From positions 3,038,001 through 3,102,000 of the forward strand of contig NZ_JBBOZQ010000001.1 in NCBI RefSeq assembly GCF_038008685.1: a stretch of 64,000 bases of DNA, written 5' to 3'. The DNA is from Lysinibacillus sp. FSL W8-0992 (GTDB lineage: Bacteria > Bacillota > Bacilli > Bacillales_A > Planococcaceae). Below the pieces are notes generated by a model. That model was not told the DNA's origin. It saw only the letters and a list, made by a program, of their open reading frames with translations, and did no database searches. Shown one piece after another: positions 1 to 8,234 of this stretch. A program made the position numbers and the translations under genes. Numbering within the stretch: position 1 is the stretch's first letter; every line of letters starts with the position of its first letter.

Positions 1-63
1 TGGGACATTTTTATAATAAATAAATAGTTTTATATGTCTAAATAAAAGTTACACATATATTAA

Positions 64-177
64 AATATTTCTAAGTGGCTGTATCTCCATGTTACTCGTC
101 ACCTGCATTGGGAATATGATGACATCCAATATGAAACGCTTGATGAGGCTATGGGAAGACTAAAAAAAGATATTTGA
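64..177 (+). pseudogene. C-terminal fragment of an unknown small protein
   Basis: An open frame of 37 codons follows a stop at 61-63 and ends at TGA 175-177. The conceptual peptide ends in DEAMGRLKKDI and has a composition like a cytoplasmic immunity or helper protein. There is no start codon with a ribosome binding site, so it reads as the surviving tail of a longer gene. A hairpin follows directly. I do not recognise the family. Confidence 0.35.
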
Positions 178-182
178 TTTAG

Positions 183-220
183 AAGACCTTGGGGACGTCA
201 ATTCTCAAGGTCTTACTTTT
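183..220 (+). terminator. Hairpin terminator
   Basis: The arms AGACCTTG and CAAGGTCT enclose a loop of about 14 nt and are followed by ACTTTTACC. It closes the remnant ending at 177. Confidence 0.55.
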
Positions 221-290
221 ACCCTCAGCTTGTTCCGAATGATTCGTATTGCACGTTTCAAAATAATGGATAGTAGAAAATCGAAGATTA

Positions 291-530
291 GATATTTGTA
301 ATTTAACAAAAATTCCAAAAGACAAAGAGATGGTGCTTTTCTACGAATATGATGATGAGGTTGATGGTATTTTCATCTCGCTAGATATTTTTATTAATAA
401 TATTCAAGAGATACTTGATTTTGTTGGATTTACAGAAGGACGAATGGATTTATTATTTTCTGATGAGAACTTAGTAGCTGGTATATGTATTGAAAGGTTC
501 GAGTATGAAAATATATTAACGGTTTGGTAA
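291..530 (+). pseudogene. C-terminal part of an immunity-like protein
   Basis: The frame is open from just after a stop at 288-290 to TAA at 528-530. The first ATG is at 330, but it has no Shine-Dalgarno sequence and coding continues upstream of it, so this looks like a gene that lost its 5' end. The acidic peptide (YEYDDEVDGIF, then FTEGRMDLLFSDENLVAG) resembles the small acidic immunity proteins found behind RHS toxins. That role is inferred from location beside the RHS remnant and from composition only. A strong terminator follows. Confidence 0.4.
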
Positions 531-554
531 TATTTTGAAATAGAATAGGTGACT

Positions 555-600
555 AAAAATGCTGTAGCTACCCTTAATAATGGTACTACAGCATTTTATT
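555..600 (+). terminator. Strong rho-independent terminator
   Basis: The arms AATGCTGTAG and CTACAGCATT, with inner TACC/GGTA pairing, form a long stem followed by TTATTT. It lies just after the immunity-like fragment. Confidence 0.75.
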
Positions 601-687
601 TCACTATTCTTAATAAAAGGGGCTTTTAATGATGTAGTAGAATTCAATTAGATTCATTGTATAATTCTTGTAGGTTTAGCTACACAT

Positions 688-1672
688 GAAAATGATGAAA
701 TAGGAGATGAAGATGATCCTGTTTCAATGAATGGTGACACATATGGAGACGATAATCCGATAATGAAAACAGACCCAGATGGTAAATGGGTATGGATTGC
801 TATCAACGCAGGCTTTGCAATTTACGATGGATATAAAGCATATAAATCTGGTAAAAACAAAAAACAAATTGCTTGGGCAGTGGCTTCGAATTTTATTGGC
901 ATTGGAAAAGTGAAGCGCGTTTATCGTGCAGCAAAGTTTACTAAGTATGCCGGTAAATCAAAAAAGCTAGATGTAATTGCTTTGTCGCTGGAACAAAGGT
1001 TTTAACGGATGAAGGGGAGAAAAATATCGAAGACATTGAAGTCGGAGATATGGTTCTTGCCAAGGATGAGAACGATTCTGACGGCCAAACAGCGTACAAG
1101 AAAGTAACGAATCTTTACCGTAACCAACGTGATGATTTAATAAAGCTGTATGTTGGAAAGCAGATAATCGAAACGACCGACAACCATCCGTTCTGGGTTG
1201 AAGGTAAAGGATGGGTCTTAGCAGATGAACTACAGATAGGCGACAAACTCCAAAAGGCTGATGGAAGCAACCTTAAGATTGACAAGGTTGAGTTCGTTAG
1301 AATGGATGAGCCAGTTACAGTTTACAACTTTACTGTAGAGGACTACCATACGTATTATGTAACAGATATTGGGGTTTGGGTGCATAATACTCAATGCAGT
1401 ACAACAAGAGCGTGGATACAGAGGAGTACTTATAATAAAATTTATAAGTCCGTTGGTAAAGAAGCTGCTCTGAAATTCGCAAATTCTGCCAAGAAAGGTT
1501 TTGTTAATAGTGGATCAGGTACAAATGGGATAAAAAATTAGAAGGAAACGGAGTAAATGGTTACAAGTATGAGATAAAAATTGTGGGTAAATTTGGTGGA
1601 GCGAGAGCATATGGAAATATGGATAAAAGAACAGGTCATATAATCTTCACTTCATTTAAAAAAGATCATTAA
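688..1672 (+). pseudogene. RHS core tail, pretoxin HINT domain and toxin tip, frameshifted
   Basis: This is the 3' end of a YD/RHS polymorphic toxin gene in three frames. The first part (to about 975) carries the end of the RHS core with the motif NPIMKTDPDG and a basic linker. At 978 the frame changes into an intein-like HINT domain: it starts CFVAGTKVLTDEG, has DNHPFWVEGKGW in the middle and ends in GVWVHN, the usual Cys...HN layout of pretoxin HINT domains that are thought to release the toxin. The tip then follows. Its frame closes at TAG 1539-1541 within an A6 run; one more A would continue through LEGNGVNGYKYEIKIVG to the stop at 1670-1672. The tip ends RAYGNMDKRTGHIIFTSF, which is only vaguely RelE-like, and I do not assign it. 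The upstream RHS body is missing. Confidence 0.8.
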
Positions 1673-1673
1673 T

Positions 1674-2006
1674 ATGGAGGCGTTTATTTTAAACATAGAA
1701 CAATTTAGAAATTTAATAGAACATTGGAATATTGAGAAACAAACTATAGAACAATTTTGGATTGGATTTAATATTTATAGGTTTGATCAAGAAGATGAAT
1801 TTTGTTCTATTTTTGGTGAATTTATACAAGGTGATGTGGATTACTATTTTATAAAAATCTCACTAGAATTAAGAAACTTCCCTGAGTTAGTTAATCAAGT
1901 GGTTTCATATTTAAGTATAGAGTATAAGGGTGAGAATGTAGGAGAATTCAGGGTATATTTTAATTTAGATGGAAAAATCTCTGACTTTGATTTAATTTTG
2001 TATTAG
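1674..2006 (+). CDS. Probable immunity protein for the HINT toxin
   Basis: This gene encodes 110 acidic residues without signal peptide or membrane segment, beginning one base after the toxin-tip stop codon. Position, size and acidity are those of a cytoplasmic immunity protein; the family is not recognised. There is no Shine-Dalgarno sequence before ATG 1674. GGAGG instead lies inside the first codons (1676-1680), so translation is probably coupled to termination of the toxin frame. A frameshift in the toxin could therefore reduce its expression. A terminator at 2039 closes the unit. Confidence 0.6.
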   Translation: MEAFILNIEQFRNLIEHWNIEKQTIEQFWIGFNIYRFDQEDEFCSIFGEFIQGDVDYYFIKISLELRNFPELVNQVVSYLSIEYKGENVGEFRVYFNLDGKISDFDLILY

Positions 2007-2038
2007 TTTAATAAATTTTAGAAAGAAATTAATATACT

Positions 2039-2077
2039 ATGCCCTTGATTATACAATTAGTCAAGGGCATTCTTTTA
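2039..2077 (+). terminator. Terminator after the HINT toxin/immunity pair
   Basis: The arms ATGCCCTTGA and TCAAGGGCAT, with an 11-nt loop, are followed by TCTTTT. Confidence 0.75.
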
Positions 2078-2146
2078 TGAAGAAAAATTTTAAAAGGATA
2101 CACTGCTTAATAACAGAGTAATAAAAATATAATAGCGGGTGGTAAC

Positions 2147-2399
2147 ATGGATAAAAAGGAATTGGCTTCAAAAAGAAAAATCTTTAAATTTAATGAAGAA
2201 AATATCTTAGAAATATTATCAGAGTATTTTGCCGAAGAAGGCGGCTTCTGTAGATTCTGATATTTTGTATTTATTCTAGGAAATGCAAATAAATGTTTAA
2301 GAGTGATTGCAATAGTTGGTGATTTTCGAAGATGATGATATTAGCAATATTGATATCGATGAAATAGATAGAAAAATGGACTTTAATGGTTCACATTAA
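2147..2399 (+). pseudogene. Broken small immunity-like gene
   Basis: ATG 2147 opens a 37-codon frame (MDKKELASKRKIFKF...) that stops at 2258-2260. The sequence keeps coding character in other frames, giving DILYLFLGNANKCLRVIA and then EDDDISNIDIDEIDRKMDF up to TAA 2397-2399. Read together they suggest a protein of about 80 residues with at least two indels. The size, acidity and position among toxin debris fit an immunity gene. The function is inferred. Confidence 0.5.
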
Positions 2400-2408
2400 C
2401 TAAAAAAA

Positions 2409-2444
2409 CTAGCCTTTGGAGATAATTTCTTCTAAGGCTTTTTA
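2409..2444 (+). terminator. Probable terminator
   Basis: The arms AGCCTTTGGAGA and TTCTTCTAAGGCT pair imperfectly and are followed by TTTTT. It sits after the broken immunity-like gene. The following 2445-2570 contains only short open frames and the promoter area of the lipoprotein gene. Confidence 0.5.
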
Positions 2445-2570
2445 CATGAAGTAGAATCAGGTTCTAATGAATCAAAAAAATTAGATGGAAAAGGAGTTAT
2501 AGCACGTTTAAAGTGATTTGTATGTAAAATATTGTATAATGAGCTACGTAATTAGAGAATAGGAGTTGGT

Positions 2571-3014
2571 TTGTTGTCTAAAAAAATAAATGTTCGGTTT
2601 GGCATCTGTTTTATTTTTGTAATGCTTTTAATAGGCTGTATAAATAAAGTTCCGAATAAGTTTGATTTAAAACAACTCACTCGGATAGATATTGAAGAGG
2701 TTAAGGCAGATGGAAGCTATGGAGAATCTGTAATGATTACTGAAGAAAAAACAATGGAGACCATAAGAAAAATATTTAAACAAATTAAATGGGAACCAAA
2801 TGTAGAATTTAAAATGGCTAGAGAAAAAGATGTAAAGGCAACACTATTTTATAAGTATGATAAAAATATGCCTGAACGATTATTTGAATATCAGATTTGG
2901 TTCGATCAAAATAATGATACAGCAACAATTATTAGCAATAATGAAAAAGAAGGCTATGGAAATTTAAATAAAGAAAATGCTCAGGCATTAGAAAATATTT
3001 TACTAAACAAGTAA
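2571..3014 (+). CDS. Small lipoprotein of unknown function
   Basis: This is a predicted secreted lipoprotein of about 147 residues. A short basic N terminus and a hydrophobic stretch lead to the lipobox LIGC with Cys23, so the mature protein should be membrane-anchored outside the cell. The rest is soluble, lysine- and glutamate-rich, with no family I recognise. AGGAG at 2561-2565 serves TTG 2571 (5-nt gap) or TTG 2574 (8-nt gap). Extracytoplasmic lipoproteins beside toxin remnants can act as immunity proteins, but that is only a guess here. It has its own terminator. Confidence 0.7.
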   Translation: MLSKKINVRFGICFIFVMLLIGCINKVPNKFDLKQLTRIDIEEVKADGSYGESVMITEEKTMETIRKIFKQIKWEPNVEFKMAREKDVKATLFYKYDKNMPERLFEYQIWFDQNNDTATIISNNEKEGYGNLNKENAQALENILLNK

Positions 3015-3044
3015 AAGAGTAGGGAATCTCTACTCTTTTATTTG
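3013..3044 (+). terminator. Terminator of the lipoprotein gene
   Basis: Perfect arms AAAAGAGTAG and CTACTCTTTT surround a 7-nt loop and are followed by ATTTG. The 5' arm overlaps the stop codon. Confidence 0.8.
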
Positions 3045-3079
3045 TGATTTTTTAAATTTGAATTCTATTTAACCTAGAG

Positions 3080-3376
3080 GTGCCAGAAAATGTGGTGCTT
3101 GAAGAAACTTTATATACCAGATATTTTTTCTATCTCGAAAAAGCTTATTCAGATTTAATCATGTGTCCAAAAATAGATAAAATTGAAGGAATAGATGGCG
3201 ATACAAGAAGAAATATCGCTCATGCAAGTGCGATAAATTATAGTGCACATCATGGTGGCGCTCCCTATGATAGAATCCATATGACATTGATGGATACTCC
3301 AGAAAATGGTGTTAAAATAAATAAAGTTACAATAGAAAAGGTTATTTTGGAAAAAGAAAGTGCTTATACAATGTAG
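3080..3376 (+). pseudogene. Fragment of an unknown protein
   Basis: A 98-codon frame starts formally at GTG 3080, but there is no ribosome binding site and the frame is open further upstream, so the 5' end is probably lost. The most distinctive part is NIAHASAINYSAHHGG followed by PYDRIHMTLMDTPENG. After the stop the same frame resumes beyond two stop codons (3374, 3380) with VVELNLYRDNKVVKK. This suggests a longer decayed gene reaching about 3472. The family is not recognised. Confidence 0.35.
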
Positions 3377-3710
3377 GCGTGAGGGTTAAAGCATGTTGTT
3401 GAACTCAATTTGTACAGAGATAATAAAGTTGTTAAAAAATCCTTCTTTCACTCACTTGAAAGATCTCAATAAACTTTCATTTTCTGATATGTAGTGTTGA
3501 TTATATGTGACATGGGCATCTAACTGTGCAGCATAGTAGAAGAAGGGGAAATTGGAAGCAATGTAGAATATAAGGATTAATACAGAGCCAATGGTTTTAC
3601 CCCGGCACATAGAGACGGGGGACGGTATTATCAGAAAAAGTCCTTTTAAGGGACACTACGATTTCATCATGTTGTATCCCTTGAAAGAAGCGAAAGGAGT
3701 GGATATATAA
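3377..3710 (+). other. Degenerate spacer before the 3711 gene
   Basis: There is no intact gene here. 3386-3472 contains a short same-frame continuation of the preceding fragment. 3601-3650 has weak inverted repeats without a convincing T-tract. The ribosome binding site AAAGGAGTGG for the next gene is at 3693-3702. Confidence 0.4.
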
Positions 3711-4259
3711 ATGAAAGAACCATCTGAACTACTCATTGAACTGCTTGGCCATCCGTATAATCCCAGGAATGTTCAAGCTTTACTGCAATCATTCGGTGTC
3801 AAGAGAATGCCATCCCCGAACAGCTATTTTAAAGACGATATTATTTGGTCTGTGAAAACATCGATACGCATCGATATTTATCGTGCACCAAAAATAAATG
3901 ATCTGACTGGACTCAAATATACAAATCAAGATGAATGGATCATTGGAGCACTCCATTTTCTTGCGCCCGGGTCGGATGATAGAATTAAAGCTCCGTTTTC
4001 TGGAAAGCTTCCAAAGGGAATTACGATGAGCTCAACACCAGACCAGACGATAAAGGCATATGGTCAACCTGAAATGGATGAAGAATGTAGGTGGTCTGGA
4101 TTTTCCGGTCGAATTTTGGCATGGCGCAAGCAGGGCGTAAATCTCGTAATTGAATATGCGGACAGTGAAATCGGTAGCGTAATGAGAAGCTACACGGTCT
4201 GTCTAATTGGCTGCATAGGCGCATGGCGAGGCGATAATCCAGAGGTCTTTGCACCCTGA
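3711..4259 (+). CDS. Hypothetical protein, 182 residues
   Basis: This is an intact gene with a good ribosome binding site (AAAGGAGTGG, 8 nt before ATG). The product is soluble, with no signal peptide or transmembrane segment. The N-terminal half starts ELLIELLGHPYNP and contains SFGVKRMPSP. The C-terminal half has TPDQTIKAYGQPEMDEECRW and ends GAWRGDNPE. Its GC content seems higher than that of the toxin debris to its left. I do not recognise the family. It could be an immunity protein given its neighbourhood, but it is complete and stands alone. Confidence 0.6.
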   Translation: MKEPSELLIELLGHPYNPRNVQALLQSFGVKRMPSPNSYFKDDIIWSVKTSIRIDIYRAPKINDLTGLKYTNQDEWIIGALHFLAPGSDDRIKAPFSGKLPKGITMSSTPDQTIKAYGQPEMDEECRWSGFSGRILAWRKQGVNLVIEYADSEIGSVMRSYTVCLIGCIGAWRGDNPEVFAP

Positions 4260-4803
4260 TTAACTGTCATCCGCATCCGCGGAGATGACAACCTTTCTCG
4301 TTCTCAAATGAATGGCTAACATAGAGGTAATATCGCAGCGATATGATAAGCAGAAGAAGAGAAAGCTGTCTTTTTTCATAGCGGAACTATATAAAAACGT
4401 TGGAAAGAAAATGATTTTTTAACAGTTGAGGAAAACAATAACTACTTCATTTGCTCTTTTTAATGCATTTGAAACAAAATTTAAATAGAATCATCAGTGA
4501 CTAAGAGGGCTTATTTGATAGGCGTCTTGGCCTTTTTTATGCTAAAAATACAACGACTAATAAAGATATATTGTAAAAAATTAAAGACTACAGCCGTTAT
4601 TGATGAGCAATGGTCGGTCCTTGTATACGTGTTATAATTAAAAAAATCTTGTTTCTCGCAAGATGTATTTTAATGAAAGTTTCGGGCGGTGAATTCATTT
4701 TCCTCTCAATCACCGCAACCATCCATAATAAAACGGTCACACAAAGCATTTGACATAAAAAACGAAAATACGGGAACATTCTTCCCTCGTTTGGAGTGAT
4801 ATT
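4260..4803. other. Intergenic region before the pucR-like gene
   Basis: There is no supported gene. CATCCGCATCCGCGGAGATG near 4267-4286 is a short GC-rich palindromic patch, and GGCCTTTTTT at 4530-4539 is a weak terminator-like tail. A 60-codon frame on the minus strand (4597-4779) has no usable ribosome binding site and was not accepted. The region just before 4804 should hold the promoter and any operator of the regulator gene. Confidence 0.4.
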
Positions 4804-6432
4804 ATGTTTATTACTATATGTGATGTATTAAAAATGGAGGGGTATGAAGACGTAAAAGTGATTGCTGGCGATTCCGGTTTGAACCGCAGAGTTGAAAACG
4901 TGTATTTTATGGAAGTACCCGACATTTACGCATATATCGATCAAAATGGATTACTGCTTACCACATTGTATCCTATTGCGGATAAACCGGAGCATATTCA
5001 AACATTGATTCCAAAATTGGCAGAAATGAATCTTGCAGGAATTGCAATTAAGCCAGGAAGATATGTCGCTGAAATTCCCGAAATTATGGTGGAGCAAGCT
5101 AATGAGCTCGGGATTCCGTTAATGCAGCTCCCAGATGGTGCAAACTTATCAACACTTGCCAATCAGGTACTGACAAAGTTTTTAGATGTAAAGACATCTC
5201 TGTTGGAATTCCGCAATAAGATGCACCAGCAATTGCTAGAGCTATTATTGGAAGGCACTGATGTAAACAAGTTCGTTCTTTCTCTTGCGAATCTCGTTAA
5301 CGCCCCTATCTTGCTTCTAAACCATGATTTTGAATATGTTCGGTCTTCTATACAAAAAGAAAATGAAATATTAATTCATCGTAAGCCATATAATTCGGAC
5401 TCGAGCTACAGCGCGTTTTCCGTTCAAGTGGGTAATGCCTTTTATGAAAAAAATGACATTTTTATTCAGTGCATTTACGCTGGAGGCAACGAGTATGGCT
5501 TTTTAGTCGTTTTATTGGATAAAGAAAAAAATCTGACAGAGGACATGATTATTGCCATCGAACAGGCATCCTTTATAATTGCTTTTTTATTTCAAACAGA
5601 GCAAACATTGCTTCAAAAAGAAAGGAATCATTTAAGCAGTTTTGTCAGGGACATTTTTCATAATCAATATTCCTCTCAAACCGAAATGATCGAAAAAGCG
5701 AAAGTGTTTAAATGGAACTTGCAATTCCCATTTGTCTTGGTGAGCATCAAAACAAATGAGAAAGAAAGCGAAAAGAAATTAGCAATATTCCACAAAATGC
5801 TCGATTCAGGTTTGATTGAAAGGTCTGCTTCAAAAATTGTTGATGTTCCAATAGAAAATTGCAAGGTTCTTTATATTAATGACTCGTTAGTTTGTTTTAT
5901 TAGTCTCGTTTCAGAAAATAATGTTCGACAAAAACTCCAAAATCTAGGGGATGTGATTCTTTCACTGTTTGAGAAGTACGGTAATCTTGGAGTCAGCATT
6001 TCCGATACAGTGCACCGTTTTAACCAGATTAAAGAGTATTACGACAATTCAACATTAGTATTTCAAGTGTATAAAGAAAACTTACAAAAACAATCCTATG
6101 TTCATTTTTATGGTGATATCGGCTTGTTCCGCCTTTTTCATTACGTTGAGAATCTTTTCATTCTAGAAGATTTCGTAATGGAGAAATTAGGTAAAGTGTT
6201 CGAATATGACAAAAAGAAAAATACTAACCTTATAGAAACCCTCAGGTACTACATTAAAAACAATACAAATGTGCAAAAAACATCAGAGGATATGTTTGTT
6301 CATTATAATACGATGCGCTATCGGATAAATAAGCTGAAAGAACTTGGAATAGACGGTGAGGACGGATTTGAATTAACAGAAATTGCATTGGCCTACCAAT
6401 TGCATCAATACTTGCAACTGAAAAAAGGGTAA
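4804..6432 (+). CDS. pucR: PucR-family transcriptional regulator
   Basis: This cytoplasmic DNA-binding regulator of 542 residues is of the purine-catabolism PucR type. Residues about 8-125 form the N-terminal PucR domain (start MFITICDVLKMEGYEDVKVI). A middle sensor-like region follows. The C-terminal 60 residues carry the PucR helix-turn-helix (ETLRYYIKNNTNVQKTSEDM, then HYNTMRYRINKLKELG). The start is supported by GGAGTGAT before ATG 4804. It is followed by a terminator and then by the carbamoyl-catabolism genes in the same direction, so it probably activates them in response to a ureide or purine breakdown product. The symbol is by family; the exact orthologue is not established. Confidence 0.85.
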   Translation: MFITICDVLKMEGYEDVKVIAGDSGLNRRVENVYFMEVPDIYAYIDQNGLLLTTLYPIADKPEHIQTLIPKLAEMNLAGIAIKPGRYVAEIPEIMVEQANELGIPLMQLPDGANLSTLANQVLTKFLDVKTSLLEFRNKMHQQLLELLLEGTDVNKFVLSLANLVNAPILLLNHDFEYVRSSIQKENEILIHRKPYNSDSSYSAFSVQVGNAFYEKNDIFIQCIYAGGNEYGFLVVLLDKEKNLTEDMIIAIEQASFIIAFLFQTEQTLLQKERNHLSSFVRDIFHNQYSSQTEMIEKAKVFKWNLQFPFVLVSIKTNEKESEKKLAIFHKMLDSGLIERSASKIVDVPIENCKVLYINDSLVCFISLVSENNVRQKLQNLGDVILSLFEKYGNLGVSISDTVHRFNQIKEYYDNSTLVFQVYKENLQKQSYVHFYGDIGLFRLFHYVENLFILEDFVMEKLGKVFEYDKKKNTNLIETLRYYIKNNTNVQKTSEDMFVHYNTMRYRINKLKELGIDGEDGFELTEIALAYQLHQYLQLKKG

Positions 6433-6462
6433 GGGTGGGGGAACTCCCAACGGTCGTTACTT

Positions 6463-6496
6463 TAGACATTGTCTACAAGACAATGTCTTTTTTTTG
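6463..6496 (+). terminator. Terminator of the regulator gene
   Basis: Perfect arms AGACATTGTC and GACAATGTCT, a 5-nt loop and a run of eight T. It separates the regulator from the catabolic genes. Confidence 0.9.
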
Positions 6497-6693
6497 TTAA
6501 AAAGACGTTCCACTTCGTAGAAAGTTGCCAATTAAAAGTGAAATAAATATCAACTTCTTACAATGATTAAACCGCTTTCAAGTGCTATTATTTAGGTATT
6601 AAAGGATGGAGGTAATCAATATTCAGCCGCCATAGAAACAAGATTCAAGTAATAGGTTTCTGTTTACACTTTGGGATACAAGGAGTGTTTAAA

Positions 6694-6879
6694 ATGCGTG
6701 ACTATCTTTTGTCTTTAGCAGGTGGTTTGATTGTAGGCATTTTATTTTCATTAGTTAAGTTGCCGTTACCTGCCCCTCCGTTAGTTGGAATATTTGGAAT
6801 GGTAGGTATATTTTTAGGAGGTGTACTAATGGATTCTCTTTTCAAAGCTCTTAAAGAAAAGAGAAAGGTGAGTACATAA
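6694..6879 (+). CDS. XapX-domain small membrane protein, copy 1
   Basis: This gene encodes 61 residues with two hydrophobic segments separated by the proline-rich turn KLPLPAPPLVGIFG, the signature of XapX (DUF1427) proteins, which take their name from the E. coli xanthosine locus. The ribosome binding site AAGGAG (6680-6685) is 8 nt from ATG 6694, so I reject the upstream GTG at 6685. A basic tail (KALKEKRKVST) should face the cytoplasm. It is followed after 72 nt by a second copy. Function in the family is unproven; here it may help uptake or assembly of the purine/ureide pathway. Confidence 0.8.
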   Translation: MRDYLLSLAGGLIVGILFSLVKLPLPAPPLVGIFGMVGIFLGGVLMDSLFKALKEKRKVST

Positions 6880-6951
6880 AAAAATTAAAAGTGTATGATT
6901 GGTCGCTATGTTTTTTGATAAATACATCCCACATAAAAAGGAGCAAGTAAG

Positions 6952-7113
6952 ATGTTACAGATCGTTCTGTCTTTAATTGGAGGTTTACTAGTAGGCATAT
7001 TGTTCAAATTCATTAAGCTGCCAGTTCCGGCGCCTCCTCTTATCGGAATTGTCGGAGTAATAGGAATCTTTCTTGGCGCAGAGTTAGTAAACGCTGTCCT
7101 TCATCTTTTCTAA
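6952..7113 (+). CDS. XapX-domain small membrane protein, copy 2
   Basis: This gene encodes 53 residues from ATG 6952, preceded by AAAAGGAG (6937-6944). It shares with copy 1 the plan SLxGGLLVGILF, KLPVPAPPLIGIVG and GIFLGAELV, and has two membrane spans but no basic tail. The tandem arrangement suggests a heteromeric pair made by duplication. It is too short for many gene callers and may be missing from automatic annotations. Confidence 0.8.
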   Translation: MLQIVLSLIGGLLVGILFKFIKLPVPAPPLIGIVGVIGIFLGAELVNAVLHLF

Positions 7114-7326
7114 AGAAGACATTAAATCCTCCTTCCTTTATTGTATAACCGGTTAAAAGAATAGTATCAGTTATTAACGTATGGAAGTTTGTGTATATCT
7201 CAAAATAATGAACTATAGTTTTTTCTGTATTTTATTCAGTTCAACAAAAAGAATCTTTGTAAAAGCGGATTGCGGGTAGTATCCAAGATCTATCTATTTT
7301 AAATTACATTTGAGAGGGAGATTTAC

Positions 7327-8004
7327 ATGAGTAAAGTATATGCAATAGATGCGAAACCTTATAGTTTTGAATTTGAGTTAGAAAAAACTGCCCTAATTAT
7401 CATTGATATGCAGCGTGACTTTTGTGCACCTGGCGGATTTGGCGAGAAACTGGGGAATGATATTACGCTAACACGCGCCATCATTCCTACCACTCAGACA
7501 GTACTGGAAGTTGCACGTGAGAAAGGCTTGATGGTGATTTATACCCGCGAAGGGCATCGACTAGACTTATCGGATTGCCCACCAAGCAAACTGAAACGCG
7601 GCAGCAAGCAAGGTGCAGGCATCGGTGATGAAGGCCCAATGGGAAGAATTCTTATCCGAGGTGAATATGGTCATGATATTGTGGATGAGCTAAAGCCGGT
7701 TGAAGGCGAGATTGTTATTGACAAACCTGGGAAAGGCGCTTTCTATCAAACAGACCTTGAAGTGATTTTGAAAAATAAAGGCATTACACATTTGCTTGTC
7801 GCTGGCGTAACGACACATGTCTGTGTTCAAACAACAATTCGTGAAGCGAATGACCGTGGATTTGAATGCTTACTGCTCGAAGATTGCTCTGCGGCATTTG
7901 ATCCAAGAGACCATGAAGATTCCATACACATGATCAACCAGCAAGGTGGCATCTTTGGGTGGACAGCATCTTCTCAGAATCTGCTTGCTTCACTAGGTAA
8001 ATAA
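7327..8004 (+). CDS. Isochorismatase-fold amidohydrolase, biuret hydrolase-like
   Basis: This is a cytoplasmic cysteine hydrolase of 225 residues. The catalytic triad is visible as Asp27 (IIIDMQRDF), Lys133 (IDKPGKGAF) and Cys166 (GVTTHVCVQTT), followed by REANDRGFECLLLEDC. Compared with my memory of rhizobial biuret hydrolase BiuH (Asp36, Lys142, Cys175, Gln215), every residue is displaced by exactly nine, including Gln206 here, and the segment REGHRxDL...GAGIGDEGP...GRILIRGE is shared. The family hydrolyses carbamoyl amides to ammonia and a carboxylate. Biuret, ureidoacrylate or an oxamate-like compound are possible substrates. GAGGGAG (7313-7319) precedes ATG 7327. Placement before the carbamoyltransferase genes indicates a step in the same pathway. 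Confidence 0.85.
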   Translation: MSKVYAIDAKPYSFEFELEKTALIIIDMQRDFCAPGGFGEKLGNDITLTRAIIPTTQTVLEVAREKGLMVIYTREGHRLDLSDCPPSKLKRGSKQGAGIGDEGPMGRILIRGEYGHDIVDELKPVEGEIVIDKPGKGAFYQTDLEVILKNKGITHLLVAGVTTHVCVQTTIREANDRGFECLLLEDCSAAFDPRDHEDSIHMINQQGGIFGWTASSQNLLASLGK

Positions 8005-8065
8005 GGAAAGAACTTTCCACCAGATAAATCCATGAAATTTTCTAATGTTGAATAAAGCTTTTTGA

Positions 8066-8099
8066 GGGCATGCTCTATTCCCATGTCCATAGCATGCCC
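8066..8099 (+). other. Inverted repeat after the hydrolase gene
   Basis: The perfect arms GGGCATGCT and AGCATGCCC surround a 16-nt loop, with no T-tract after it. It could be a weak terminator, an mRNA-stabilising hairpin or an operator in front of the carbamoyltransferase genes. Confidence 0.55.
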
Positions 8100-8234
8100 C
8101 TATATACCTCTCAAACTCATTCTGCCCCATGATGATAAGTAAGAAGTCCGAAAATATCTATTATTGTTGTAGATAGGGAGAACAATTCTCGGTCGTTTGC
8201 TGAAATTGTCAATCTTGAAAATTTGGTGATATCA

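Noticed and set aside
2131-2150. T-box-like GGGTGGTAAC before the small gene at 2147
   Set aside because: No specifier stem, antiterminator or terminator of a T-box was found; it only serves as a ribosome binding region.
4597-4779. 60-codon hydrophobic frame on the minus strand before the pucR-like gene
   Set aside because: The only purine-rich stretch is too close to the ATG, the frame covers the regulator's upstream region and no protein-like pattern beyond hydrophobicity is seen.
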